Shown: in pieces, positions 23,901 to 34,801 of the stretch
How the letters are laid out: each line of letters opens with the position of its first letter
Position numbering within the stretch: the stretch's first letter is position 1
DNA from: Adiantum capillus-veneris
Lineage: Eukaryota > Streptophyta > Polypodiopsida > Polypodiales > Pteridaceae
NCBI GenBank assembly: GCA_014529385.2
Contig: CM043969.1
Location: 31,848,446-31,912,445, forward strand
DNA length: 64,000 bases
Reading direction: 5' to 3'
Position numbers and translations under genes: made by a program
The notes under the pieces: generated by a model
Told to the model about the DNA's origin: nothing
Database searches by the model: none
The model's input: only the letters and a program-made list of their open reading frames with translations

Positions 23901-24880
23901 GTTGGCTGATCCTTATTTTGTATGTGGATGACATGTTGATTGCTGGCAAACACTTGGAAGAAATTTCAGCTTTGAAGTCAAAGATGGCAAAATCGTTTGA
24001 CATGAAAGACATGGGTGAGGCAAGTCATATACTTGGTATGCGCATTGAGAGAGACAGATCAAAGAAGTTGATTTGGTTATCTCAAACAGAGTATATTGAC
24101 AAGGTTTTGCAACGTTTCAATATGGAGAAGGGAAAGGCATTGAGTGTTCCATTGCCACCATATGTGAAACTTAGCAAACAAGATTGTCCTGTGTCTGAGG
24201 AAGAAAAGGCTGAAATGGATAAGATTCCATATGCGTCTGCAGTGGGTAGTTTGATGTATGCAATGATTGCTACACGTCCGGATATTGCATTTGCAGTGGG
24301 AGTGGTTAGCAGATATATGTCAAATCCCGGCAAGAAACATTGGGAGGCAGTGAAAGGTATCATGAGATACTTAAAACATACAAAGAGTATGCGCATATGC
24401 TATGGTAGTCAGGATTTGAGTGTCAGAGGATACACTGACTCAGATTATGCAGGAGACTTGGATAAGAGGAGATCTACATCAGGCTATGTCTTTACATTGG
24501 CTGGAGGTGCCATATCATGGCGATCTCGATTACAAGATTGTGTTACGCAGTCTACTACAGAAGCTGAGTATGTTGCAGCAAATGAGGCATGCAAAGAAGC
24601 TATTTGGCTTGGTAGATTGGTTGCAGACTTGGGAATCAATGCAGATATGCCAGAGTTATATTGTGATAGTCAAAGTGCTATACAATTGGCAAAGAATCCA
24701 GTGTTCCATTCGAAGACTAAGCATATTGATGTGAAGTATCACTTCATTAGGGAAGTACTTGAAGACAAGCAGATACAACTGCTGAAGATCCACACCAAGG
24801 ACAATCCTGCTGATCTACTCACAAAGGGACTTCCAGGAGAGGGCTTTGTGCATTGTCGTGAGTTATTGGGCATTGGATAG
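20915..24880 (+). pseudogene. copia gag-pol polyprotein, one in-frame stop
   Basis: From ATG 20915 the frame stays open to 24880 apart from TAG at 21542-21544. Gag has the UBN2-type fold (LDGTNFPFWKKQIW; LPDSWDTFRTALSNS). Just after the stop comes the knuckle CYHCGKKGHMKRDC. Then protease (WIIDSGAS near 21862), the GAG-pre-integrase block (LWHRRLGHMS), integrase with D-D-E in VHSDLCGP, RTDNGGEY and NGVAERMNR, reverse transcriptase with GLKQSPRAWY and YVDDML (about 23920), and RNase H with YTDSDYAGD and STTEAEYVA. All catalytic motifs I looked for are intact. The TAG may be a single C-to-T mutation of a Gln codon or a read-through site; I prefer mutation because it lies inside gag. Confidence 0.9.
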
Positions 24881-24953
24881 ATGGCAGCCATGTAAATCTT
24901 TGTACATTTATGTTCATAGATTTACAGTTACTTAAAGTGCCACATTGGACTTT

Positions 24954-24963
24954 AAGTGGGAGG
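24954..24963 (+). other. Polypurine tract of the copia element
   Basis: AAGTGGGAGG lies one base upstream of the 3' LTR, the normal place for the plus-strand primer. Confidence 0.8.
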
Positions 24964-24964
24964 T

Positions 24965-25185
24965 TGTTGGGATTAAAGCCCAAGTGGCCTCTTATGCGGA
25001 TATGGCCGGCCGCCCGCCTAACTCACTTACCTCTAACTCTTTGTATATACTAACATATTCTTTGTGAATACTAAGGATTTGGGAGATAACCCTTCTAACA
25101 GATCTCTGCGTACTGTGTACTGTGTAAGCTCACTGTGTGTGTGTGTGAGAGAGAGAGTCGACCCACGCTCCGCTCCGCGACTTCA
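24965..25185 (+). repeat. 3' LTR of the copia element
   Basis: 221 bases, the same limits and length as the 5' LTR and two substitutions from it. It is followed by AGAGA at 25186-25190, the right target duplication. Confidence 0.93.
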
Positions 25186-25945
25186 AGAGAGAGAGAGAGG
25201 TGGGGGGGAGGGAAGAAAGAGCTAGCATACCTTGGCTACTTATACCCACAAACAAAAGGGCAATAAAATAGAGTGTCGTTTTGTCGGCAAAGAGAGTGTG
25301 AGTACCATTGCCTTTGTAGGATGTGGCGACCTTGGATGAGAACTGCAAGGGAGGTATGTGTTGCTTCTGCACACCTACACATATCATTTATGGGTAGCAA
25401 CATGATCTCCGCACATTGGGAGGGGTGGGGGGGGTAAGCTTACCTTGAGCTACATCTACCCCACAAACAAAAGGGCAACAAAATAGAGTGTGTCCATGTC
25501 ATGTCGCTCGAACTTAAGTTCGAGCCTCGAAGCCAGACACATAATGCTCAACTAAAACAAGCTATATTCGAGTGCTCATGAGGCTTTTAAAACTAAGCAT
25601 CCAAGTCATGAGGCTCGAACTTAAGTTCGAGCCCAAGAGAAATAGAATAAATGTTGAACTAGAAATAGATTTGCAAGATTCTTTTTTTCAAGGAAGGAGA
25701 GAGAGAGGTGGGGGGGAGGGAAGAAAGAGCTGGCATACCTTGAGCTACTTATACCCACAAACAAAAGGGCAATAAAATAGAGTGTCGCTTCGTCGGCAAA
25801 GAGAGTGTGAGTACCATTGCCTTTGTAGGATGTGGCGACCTTGGATGAGAACTGCAAGGGAGGTATGTGTTGCTTCTGCACACCTATACATATCATTTAT
25901 GGGTAGCAACATGATGTCCGCACATTATTGTCGGTTATGTACACA
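25186..25945 (+). repeat. Satellite with GA and poly-G tracts, right block
   Basis: This continues the unit cut by the copia insertion. Anchors CAAAAGGGCAA.AAAATAGAGTG recur near 25254, 25475 and 25763, and the palindrome GCTCGAACTTAAGTTCGAGC near 25506 and 25614. Units with and without the CGGCAAAGAGAGTGTGAGTA insert alternate here as at 19145-19368, which suggests a two-unit higher-order repeat. Confidence 0.85.
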
Positions 25946-26526
25946 CAAGATGGGCTTGGTTCAAAGACCAAAGCATTTTTCAGATATGATTTTCCCTTTT
26001 TCTACTTCTACAGGTTTAACAACTACAACATAACAATGATAACAACAACTCAGATCATCCATTCGAGCTAATACACATCGATGAGAACACAATGAAAAGA
26101 ATGAAAAAAGAAAAAATTTAGGGATTAGAAGAGATCCGCAATGTGATTTGGCAGCCACAAATAGTGAAGAGAGGGATCAGAGAGGGGAGAGGTCCAAGGG
26201 ACGTGTGGTGGTAAGAGATGAAGGAAGCAGAGTAGTCGAAGCCGTGCAAATACTTTTTTAAGGGAAACCAAGGGAGACAACTAGTTACCTTTCTACCTTC
26301 GACGAATGGTTGCGAAAGAACGATCAAGGGGTCGGCAATCCGCAATAGGCGGGCAACAACCAAAATTGCAGGCGTTGCTACAAATCTCAAGAGAAGAGAA
26401 CGTCATGACAGAAGTCTTTGTAGTTGCGCTCATGGCAGAGGAGGAAAATTCTGGCTCCTCAAGGACGACTGCAGTTTGTGTTGCTGTGCGTGACAAGAAA
26501 ACCAAGAAGATTTTTCCCATCAGTGG

Positions 26527-26759
26527 CCTTTGCAGTTGTGCTCATGGCGCCAGAGGCGGAAAATGCAGTTCGTGCTGTTGCGGCTTGAAGTTCATGGTGA
26601 GCTCCCTGTGCATAGCTTTTTCATGGCTCAAGGCATAGCAATTTGCAGTTGCGCTCATGTCGCCAGAGGCGAAAAATGCAATTCGTGCTGCTGCGGCTTG
26701 AAGTTCATGTGAGCTCCCTGTGCATAGCTTTTCTAGCTCACGGCTCAAAGCATAGCAAT
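26527..26759 (+). repeat. Tandem duplication of about 114-119 bp
   Basis: Two units start TTTGCAGTTG and share GCTCATG.CGCCAGAGGCG, GCGGCTTGAAGTTCATG and GAGCTCCCTGTGCATAGCTT. A partial third start follows at 26759. The open frames here follow the repeat rather than a gene. Confidence 0.85.
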
Positions 26760-27081
26760 TTGCGGTGCCTAGTTCATGGCGAGCTCACTACTCTGCAACA
26801 AGAGGCATGGCTTACACAGCACCGCAGCGATAGATCATGATTCTGCAACAAGAGTCGTGGCTTACACAGCATGGTAAGCACCACAACGAGAGACAGGGCG
26901 AGCTTACATCAGGTCAGTGGCGAGACGCATGGCTGACACATCGTCACTTTCAAATTTCTAAACTAACGGTGACGAGGAAATTAACGATGTCGTCAACTTA
27001 TGCGAACCTAGTTAATGACTAAGGGTGTGTGTAATTGGTGGGTTATTTCTCAAGCTTTGCTCGAACTCTAGCTCGAGCAGT

Positions 27082-27325
27082 GCACAAATCATATGGGGGC
27101 TATGGATTGAAAATGCAAGTGGCTCATTTCACGCCCTGAGGAACGTAATCAATACCATCCCATATCATCCCAAGTGTGTTTAAGATAGACACCCCAAATT
27201 TAGGACCGTGAATATGGGGGTTATGGATCACAGATGCGAGTGGCTCACTTCGTGCCCTAAAGAATGTGATCGATAGCATCCCATAGTTGTGAGCTATTAG
27301 ATGCTCCAAAAACAGTGTGGCGCTC
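27082..27325 (+). repeat. Diverged tandem duplication of about 122 bp
   Basis: Two units share GGCTCA.TTC..GCCCT..GAA and ATA.CATCCCATA. They have diverged well beyond those at 26527. Confidence 0.65.
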
Positions 27326-28274
27326 TCCGACAAAGGATGGAGAAAACGCACATCAATTTTCAAAAATGTTGTGCAACAAAACAGAAAGGTTATTGTGAGA
27401 CACACCTTAGGGGCATGTAACTCGAGAGATTTCTCTAGCTAGGCTTGATCTTAGAATTTATGTCCAGCAATAGACCTCACCCCAGCTCATGTAACCATGG
27501 ACACGTGTACAACTTTTGACACTTTTGTTTGTAATTTTATTAGTATGTGCCTACGATCTTTGGAAAGTGACGAACAAGTGGCAATCTACGCCAAACTTTG
27601 TAAGGGTTGTCAGACGTCAATTGACACGAGGACGAGGCGTGTGCACGTGTGTGGGAGGGGGGGGCGGGCGCGGGGTGATAGTTGGACGTCAACTAGTAGG
27701 CTTGCCCTCATTTGTATCCATGAGGGGTCACGAGGGCTTGCAGAGTTTTAATCGAAGAGGGGATGCAGCGGCTAGCCTCCTGCGTGCAATGCCCAGGATG
27801 AACATGTTTATTTTTTTTAACAAAAGCTTTGATCAATGGACAACAAGTGCTTGATGGTGGGATGGTCAGGATGCATTCTCTTTCTCGATCCCATGAGACT
27901 TCAATCCCACTCGTTGGGAGTGCAACGAATTTCTTCTTGTGTTATAAATTGCATGTGAGAGGATGCCGGCAGGAATAATCTGGAAAGGTTCGAGCTGATA
28001 AGATTACAAAGCTATTAATGGATCTCATCAGTCCTTGAGAAAAGAGGGTGTACTTTTATTGGGGGTTTTACACTATACAATTTGTCATCATACACCCTAA
28101 ACTGTGATTTAAAACAATCTCATGAGTCATGAGCTTTTGTGAAAGGTGCATTGCATACCTAGGTAGGTGTTCTTTGGGCAACGAATGACCATGGTGATGG
28201 AGGGGCTTGTCGTCCCTTTCCCTCCACTTGCAAATGATGCAATGCCTCCAAAGTGGAAAATTGTGAGTCCACGT

Positions 28275-28447
28275 TGTGAGCGGGATGGAAACACACACAA
28301 CGCCTCTATAATGACCCGACACACACTCTTGGGATGATACACACACACATTATGGGGCACCACTCCGCTTACACAACCAGCCTGGCCGAGACAGGAAACA
28401 CACAGACGGAGTGAGAAGAGAGAGATTTCCCACTTGCCCACTCAACA

Positions 28448-28481
<34 letters not shown>

Positions 28482-29423
28482 TTCAATTCATCTCAAAGGA
28501 GGCAAATTGCTGTTGTTTAGACTCAATGAAGCTCAGCCCAACACCAATGGGGCAAATAGTTTACACAATATTGAGGAAATATACCAGATACAACCACAAA
28601 GTTAAGCAGAGGCTTCACTCACCGGAGAAGATTACACAAAAAAAACAGCAAAAAATCTGTGAGGAATTTGGCAAAATGGACAGCTCCATTGCGTCCAGAA
28701 CGCCCAAAAACCCCAGTCTACAATGTCAAAGTGCTCAAATCCGACCTCGGATGAGCAGTTTAGGGCCAAAAAATGCTCCAAAAACAGCAAAAACACACTT
28801 GCGGCTATTCCTCCTCTCTTCTCCACGTTTTTTCTGGTCTTCTCTCTGTTTTTTCAGTTCCCACACTTAGCTTTATTAGTTGGGCACCCGTGGCCTTTTA
28901 GATGACCTCAAACGGACCCCGAACGGACCAAAAACTGACCTCGCAGTGCATAGTTGTCACCTTTTTGCATCATCCGCACACCTGGCACTCAGTTTTTCCC
29001 AATAATGCATCTCGCAACCACGTGAAGTGGCCCCAAAAAGTGGTCCTCATGATGAACTTTCTGCATAAGTATCACAAGAAAACACCCACGTCGTGTCCAT
29101 ACTTCTCCGCGTGCAAGTATTGAACCCGTTCGACCTCCTGACGCCACTCGATGCCATCTGACGCACCTGCTTACCTCATGTCGTCGGCCCGCGGATAGCT
29201 TCCTCGAGAAGTTTTACGCGCTACCAACTCCTCCTTATTGTAGAAAAAACACACTGGTACTGATAATAGTAAAAATCGCTGCACTATGTACACCCTGTCC
29301 TACCTATACACACGTGGGTCCCACGTAACCACCTGGCTATGGAAATTGGGTAATCCTTTATTCGATGCACCATGCATGTGTATGTACATATGCGCAATCC
29401 CTTGCTAAAAAAAACTCCTGACA
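28275..29423 (-). repeat. 3' LTR of gypsy element 2
   Basis: Matches 35861-37003 along its whole length, with differences concentrated in a CA microsatellite (28448-28480) and scattered substitutions. On the minus strand it begins TGTCAGGAG and ends CCCGCTCACA. Confidence 0.92.
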
Positions 29424-29444
29424 TAATTTTCCCATCCCCTAGCC
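29424..29444 (-). other. Polypurine tract of gypsy element 2
   Basis: On the minus strand GGCTAGGGGATGGGAAAATTA-type purine-rich sequence directly precedes the TG start of the 3' LTR. Confidence 0.75.
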
Positions 29445-29451
29445 TGCTAGA

Positions 29452-31719
29452 TCATTCATGATCAGCAGCAGCAAAGAGAGATATGAGACTCGCCGCATCA
29501 CAGGTCTCCTCATCCTTCACCAACATTGCTTGCTCCACAGACAGCTCATCTTGCTCCACCATCATTAACCTGGCATGATATAATTTAAGACGCAATCCAT
29601 TTACCCTTGACTTATGTAGAATCCCATCCAGGTTAGCCAACTGATATGTACCATTTGGAAAACACTCCACTACCTTGAAAGGGCCTTCCCACTTAATCTG
29701 AAACTTCTTTTGGAAGGTTTTGTCCAGCTTACTGTTGTAACGCAAAACTAAGTCATGCTTCTTGATACCCTTACTTTTGACCTTTTCATTTCTCTTTGCC
29801 AAAGCCTTATCCTGCATCTGCCCATAATGCTCCAATGCGTTCATTCTATCCAGCTGAACCTCCTGTAACTGTAAGAGCCTCTCTTTGAATGCATTACTAG
29901 ACGGCCCAAGTAGCTTCTCTAGCATCTTTACTGCAAGCAAATCTACTTCCACAGGCAATAGTGCTTCCTTTCCATATACCAAATGAAATGGAGTAAACCC
30001 TGTACCTGTCTTCACCGAAGTACGGTAAGCCCATAATGCACTAGGAAATTCCAAATCCCAATTCTTTCCTTGGTGCTCTGTCACTTTCGAAAGAATCGGT
30101 ACCAACTCACCATTGAATCTTTCATTTAAGCCATTACACTGTGGGTAATAAGGAGTGGTATGCTGGTGCCTAATCTTCATCTTTGCGCATAAGAAGTCTA
30201 GCAGTTTAGCTCTAAATCCTGGCCCCTTATCTGAAAGTAGCTCTAATGGCACCCCAAAATTGCAACATATTTCATCATACACAAATTTTTCCACATCCTT
30301 TGTAGTGATCTGTTTTACTACTATAGCCTCTGCCCATCTAGAGAGATAGTCCACTGCCGTCAAAATATAGCTTTTGCCCCTTCTTGTGATAGGTAACGGG
30401 CCTATTGCATCAATCCCCCACTTTTCAAACACATCAAACACCATAATGGTTTTTCGTAGCTCTGGCTTCAACACTCTCTTCCCAAATGCTTGACACCTAT
30501 TGCAAGACCTACACCAATGGTGAACATCCTTGTGCAAACTAGGCCATACATACCCCTCTTGCAAAATCTTATGCAAGGTGATCTTTAGAGCAAAATTGCC
30601 ACCACATGCGCCTTCATGATTCTCTTCCAACACTCTATAAAGCTCCTCTCGCCAAGGTACACGTCTCAACACGAGATCAGCCCCTTTCATGTATAAGACA
30701 TCACCAATCAATTTGTACCTGTATGCTCTACGCACAAAACCATACTTCTTAGACTTCTGAATCTCCTTTGGAATAATTACTGTTAGCAAAAACTCCTCTT
30801 CTTGAGCCAAACTTTCCCGGCCATGATAAAGAGGTAAAGTGGTCCTCAACACAAATAGCTCCCCAATCATGCCTTGAGCTGCTTCATGTGCCTCTCCATT
30901 TAGAGCACGTTCAATGTGTCTGATGCTCCATGCTTCGAACCTTTTTAACTGGCCTTTAATTATGAAGCACATTTCCTTCAATGAGGTGTTCTTGCTCTTC
31001 CACACACCCAGCACTTGCTTCACCACTAACAAGTTATCACCTTTTATGCTCAACCTTCGAACCCCATGCTTCAAACAAATGTGTAATCTGGCTTCCAAAG
31101 TAGCATATTCAGCCTCATTGTTACTATGAGCATCTAATTTGAACCCTCTCTTGCATACTAGCTTCCCCTCTGGATCATAAAGTGCTATACCCCCTGAAGC
31201 CGCATCATGGCTCTTTCTGTATGAACCATCAAAGAACAACACATGTGCATTGCTGATCTGTGGCACTTCTTCGACTACCTTTCTCACCACCTCTTCCTTA
31301 ACAAGAAGGGGATTCTCCTTGTAGGTCAACAAATCAGCTAGGGTAGCCCTTGTACTATCTTCCACTAGAAAAGAGAACTCAAACTCTTGCAGCTCAATTA
31401 TCCATTTCTTCACCACATTTGACATTTTAGTACCATTAATTAACTGTGGCAAAAAGGCATAACTCGTCAAGAAAACAAAAGGTCGTGGTAGCAAGTAATG
31501 ACAAAATCGTTGACAAGCAAATATTACACTAGCCATCACTAGCTCTACTTCCGAGAACTTTCTCTCCGCTACCAACTTCACTCGGCTTGCACAATACACT
31601 GGCCTCATATAATGGCTGCCCTTCCCCTTTTGCAATAGCATGGCTCCAATGGCATCATCCCCTACTGAGGGATTTACATAAAAAACTTTCTCCCAATCAG
31701 GAGCCTGCATGGCTGACAA
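29452..31719 (-). CDS. gypsy pol C-terminal half: RNase H, aRNase H, integrase
   Basis: A 755-codon open frame. First comes the native RNase H (GAMLLQKGKG, YCASR, ERKFSEVE), then a second archaeal-type RNase H from about residue 185 (LFFDGSYRKS, SNNEAEYATL, IKGDNLLVVKQVLG). Integrase follows with a zinc-binding HHCC region (HHWCRSCNRCQAFGKR), D-D-E in WGIDAIGPLP, LLSDKGPGF and LNERFNG, and a C-terminal domain ending after GTYQLANLDG. This half has stayed open although upstream parts contain stops. The start shown follows an in-frame TAG, so it is a broken piece of a longer pol frame and not a natural start. Confidence 0.88.
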   Translation of the reverse strand: MSAMQAPDWEKVFYVNPSVGDDAIGAMLLQKGKGSHYMRPVYCASRVKLVAERKFSEVELVMASVIFACQRFCHYLLPRPFVFLTSYAFLPQLINGTKMSNVVKKWIIELQEFEFSFLVEDSTRATLADLLTYKENPLLVKEEVVRKVVEEVPQISNAHVLFFDGSYRKSHDAASGGIALYDPEGKLVCKRGFKLDAHSNNEAEYATLEARLHICLKHGVRRLSIKGDNLLVVKQVLGVWKSKNTSLKEMCFIIKGQLKRFEAWSIRHIERALNGEAHEAAQGMIGELFVLRTTLPLYHGRESLAQEEEFLLTVIIPKEIQKSKKYGFVRRAYRYKLIGDVLYMKGADLVLRRVPWREELYRVLEENHEGACGGNFALKITLHKILQEGYVWPSLHKDVHHWCRSCNRCQAFGKRVLKPELRKTIMVFDVFEKWGIDAIGPLPITRRGKSYILTAVDYLSRWAEAIVVKQITTKDVEKFVYDEICCNFGVPLELLSDKGPGFRAKLLDFLCAKMKIRHQHTTPYYPQCNGLNERFNGELVPILSKVTEHQGKNWDLEFPSALWAYRTSVKTGTGFTPFHLVYGKEALLPVEVDLLAVKMLEKLLGPSSNAFKERLLQLQEVQLDRMNALEHYGQMQDKALAKRNEKVKSKGIKKHDLVLRYNSKLDKTFQKKFQIKWEGPFKVVECFPNGTYQLANLDGILHKSRVNGLRLKLYHARLMMVEQDELSVEQAMLVKDEETCDAASLISLFAAADHE

Positions 31720-31731
31720 CCCCCCTAAATC

Positions 31732-33327
31732 CTATTTCACCTCTTGAAACACTTCTTCACACTTGTCACCCCATTGCAATGGATCATGCTTTGCCACTTG
31801 TTGTAATGGATAAAGAATCTGAGAAGACAATGGAATAAACCTTGCCATGTACTTCACTTTGTGTATAAAGGTTTCCAATTGCTTCGTACTCGTAGGTGAT
31901 GGAAGAAGAATAATAGACTTAACCTTATCTGGATCAGCCTCAATGCCATTTTTTGACACCATATGGCCCAATAACTTCACCCTTGGCTATGCTAGATGAC
32001 ATTTCTTTGGATTTAGTTGTCCTCCACATTCATCATATCGAGCCAATACCATTTGCAGCTTCTCATGGTGTTCAGCCCTAGTGCTATAAACACAGAAGTC
32101 ATCCATAAAAGCTTTAACACAACTACCAATGAATGGTTCCAACACCCAATTTGCTCTCTCTTGATAGAAGGAAGGTCCATTTGACAACCCAAATGGAAAT
32201 ACTGTGTAGCAATAGCAGCCCCATGGCGTAATAAAAGTGGTCTTTGTGCGGTCTTTAAGAGCAATCTTCAATTGAAAATAGCCTGAAAAACCATCACACA
32301 CACTGTACCTCTCATAACCTGCCACTGAATCCAAGATCTGATCGATGAATGGAAGAGAATATGGGTTCTTCTTAGTGGCTGCGTTTAAGGGTTTAAAATC
32401 TACACAAATTCTCCACTTCCCATCCTTCTTTGGACTGACTACAACTGGACTCACCCATTCTATGGTCTCCAAAGGGACTATGAACCCTGCCTTCAACAAC
32501 TTGTCCACCTCTTCTCACAAGGCTTCCATTTGCTCTTGACCCATCCTTCTTAGCCTTTGCCGCACTGGCTTAGCACCTTCTTTCAGATCTATATGCATCT
32601 CTTCGCCCTTGAACCCTCTGATCTCTTCATATGAAGTAGTGAAAAAATCAGGAAAACTAACCAGCATGTGCAAATATATATCCTTCTCCATAGCTGAAAG
32701 GTCTCCACTGATCATTTGTGTCATCAATTCCTGCTTCTTTGACAACTCAACCTTGGTTTGCATCAGCCCTTCAATCACTTCATAAGGCCCTTCACTTTCA
32801 TCTTCAACCTCATTCGCAAATGCAACTAAACCAAACTCCTGGATTTCTTTGTCCATCAAAAGAAATGCAACATCAGCATCCTCATCACTGCTGGTAGTGC
32901 TATCACTGTCCTCATCTGTCACCGTGGAAGAGTCTTCATCACTAGACTCATCCTCATCTTCATAAAGCTCCTCTAATCATTTCCTTGTGTCCATATTATA
33001 AAGCTTCTTGGTACCTGTCTTTCCATAGAGGCTAAGCGTACCATGTCGCTAATCTTGAACAGCTCCCACTGCACGTAACCATGGTCTGCCCAATATAATA
33101 GGATATGCTCCCAACCCTGCTGGCATCACATGAAAATCAACCACTGCCTTTGCATCATATGCCTCCACTTCTAAGCTCTTTACAACACCCAAGCATTTTA
33201 CTTTTTGATGGTTTGCCAATCTGATCCGAAAACCTAACACCCCAGCCACTGTGAGACCCATCTTCTCAACGCATGAGTGTGTTATGATGCATATTTGGGC
33301 TCCGCCATCCACATAACCTTGTCCCAA
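31732..33327 (-). pseudogene. gypsy protease and reverse transcriptase, with stops
   Basis: The protease lies at 33327-33049 (YVDGGAQICI, a DGA form, and IILGRPWL). An acidic linker rich in Ser, Asp and Glu follows to about 32850. Reverse transcriptase runs 32600-31732 with SPVVVSPKKDGKWR, ICVDFKPLN, FPFGLSNGPSFYQ and catalytic FMDDFCVYS. Single stops interrupt the otherwise aligned frame at 32509-32513 (TGA after QMEAL), near 31984 (after KKCHLA) and near 31731 (after QEVK). Each is a one-base change from a sense codon. Confidence 0.85.
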
Positions 33328-34801
33328 TTTTTCCTTTTATGCCACACATCTACTATTGGACAAATGTCTGGTAGCTCATCCATTGCCAACACCTTTACTG
33401 AACCTCTCTCTGGCTCTTTCTCCATTGGGTTAACCATCCTCTTCCACTGTCGCTTTAGCTTAGGCGCCATCTCTATAAGCTGCCCAAAAGTAACATCTGC
33501 CTTCCTGCTCGTCAGATCCTCCTTCAAGTCATAGCTTAATTGCCCATCCCCTAGTGGAAAATCTGAAACATGAAACTTTCGACGAGCTCTCCTTTTCCTC
33601 TTGGCCTTGACATCCTCGCCTTCATGGCTCTTTCCTTTCTTCTTACTAGGACCTGGGGCACTTCTTCCTTCCTTATCCTCTGTGGTCCTCTTCCCAATAG
33701 GCATCACTAATGTATCCTCTAGCTTTGATGCCTTCTCCAAGGTGACTACACTTAGCACTTTTGTCTTTCCCTTTTCCTCTTGGGTTAATCCACTGGTTCC
33801 TTCATCTCCCTTAATTTCGATGCCATAATCATTTGACCTAGTTAACACATGTCTTGGCAATGGATACATGTCTCCCCCCATGCTTGGTGGCTTATCACAT
33901 TGCGGGCTGATGTGACCCAACTCTCCACAATTGTAACATGTGGGCGTCTGCCTCCAAAACCTACCATTGCTTTGTCCAACACCATTCCTAGGTCTTTCTT
34001 CACCTCCTGGCTGATTTGCAAACCTCCCTCAACCTCGATTATTTCCCACTTGACCTAGCATGTTTAGGCTGAGATTCTTCATCAAATATACCATTTGCCT
34101 CATGTCTTGCCTTAGCCCATCATCTTGCACTACTGTAGTGACCACTGCTGGCATAACCTGAGTAGTAACAGGAACCACTGGTTCGTGATGAACCCTGGTA
34201 TGCGACCTTGTAAAGAGTCCATAGGCTGAAATTCAGACCTCATGGGCAAAGACTCCACCCCTAACTGGCTCATTTTCCTCAGCTTCCACTCTTTGTTCCT
34301 TGCTACCTCTAGTGCATCTTCATATGTCCTAGGCTTCTTTAGCTCCACTCTCCAACGTATATTCTCCCAAAGACCAGCTAAGAACCTGTCCTTCTTCATC
34401 ATGTCAGGCGGGGGTACCTATGGTGCTAAGGCCTTGCATATTCTCTCCCATGCCAATGAAAACTTACGTATGTACGCATCTACTGGCTCACCTTCCTTTT
34501 GCACCAAAGCCTGTACTTCCTGCCACACTTTGTCAGGATCTTCTATCTTCACAAACTCCACTTCCAACCCATGTCGTAGATTGTCCCAACTCAATCTTAC
34601 AGGTGGATCCGCTACACGCAACTCCTCTTCAAATGCTTTGGACCAAACTCGTTCATCACTCTTCAAACAAATTTGGAGAACACGTAACATCTGCGCAAGG
34701 TCATGAATCTGGTTGCTAATGCAGGCAACCTCCATCTTTTCCAGAAAGTCTTCCACATCTTCATCACTTCTTCCATGAAACTCCGGATAAGAGAAAGCCA
34801 T
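33282..34801 (-). pseudogene. gag of gypsy element 2, with stop and frameshift
   Basis: I take the start at ATG 34801 (MAFSYPEFHGRSDEDVEDF), which fits the family gag start better than the longer upstream frame. The retrotransposon gag domain covers about residues 10-190. TAG at 34420-34418 interrupts it after ICKALAP, and alignment continues directly after it. A frameshift falls near 34190-34200. The knuckle CYNCGELGHISPQC is near 33905-33945. The C-terminal basic region (KAKRKRRARRKFHVSDFPLG) resembles the matching part of gypsy element 1, so the two elements belong to related families. Confidence 0.82.

Larger units (their letters stand above)
19627..25185 (+). mobile_element. Ty1/copia element, nearly intact and young
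   Basis: Two 221-bp LTRs (19627-19847 and 24965-25185) differ at two positions and are flanked by AGAGA, a target duplication that lies inside a GA tract of the satellite. Directly after the 5' LTR comes the primer site TGGTATCAGAGCC. A polypurine tract AAGTGGGAGG precedes the 3' LTR. The internal region holds one gag-pol frame in copia order (gag, protease, integrase, reverse transcriptase, RNase H), broken by one TAG. Motifs fit a Tork/Retrofit-type plant copia. About 1% LTR difference indicates a recent insertion compared with the other elements here. Confidence 0.95.
25946..28274. other. No supported gene; two short tandem repeats
   Basis: Apart from the duplications at 26527-26759 and 27082-27325 the sequence has only short frames. 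A GC-rich patch at 27650-27680 is unremarkable. Confidence 0.5.
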
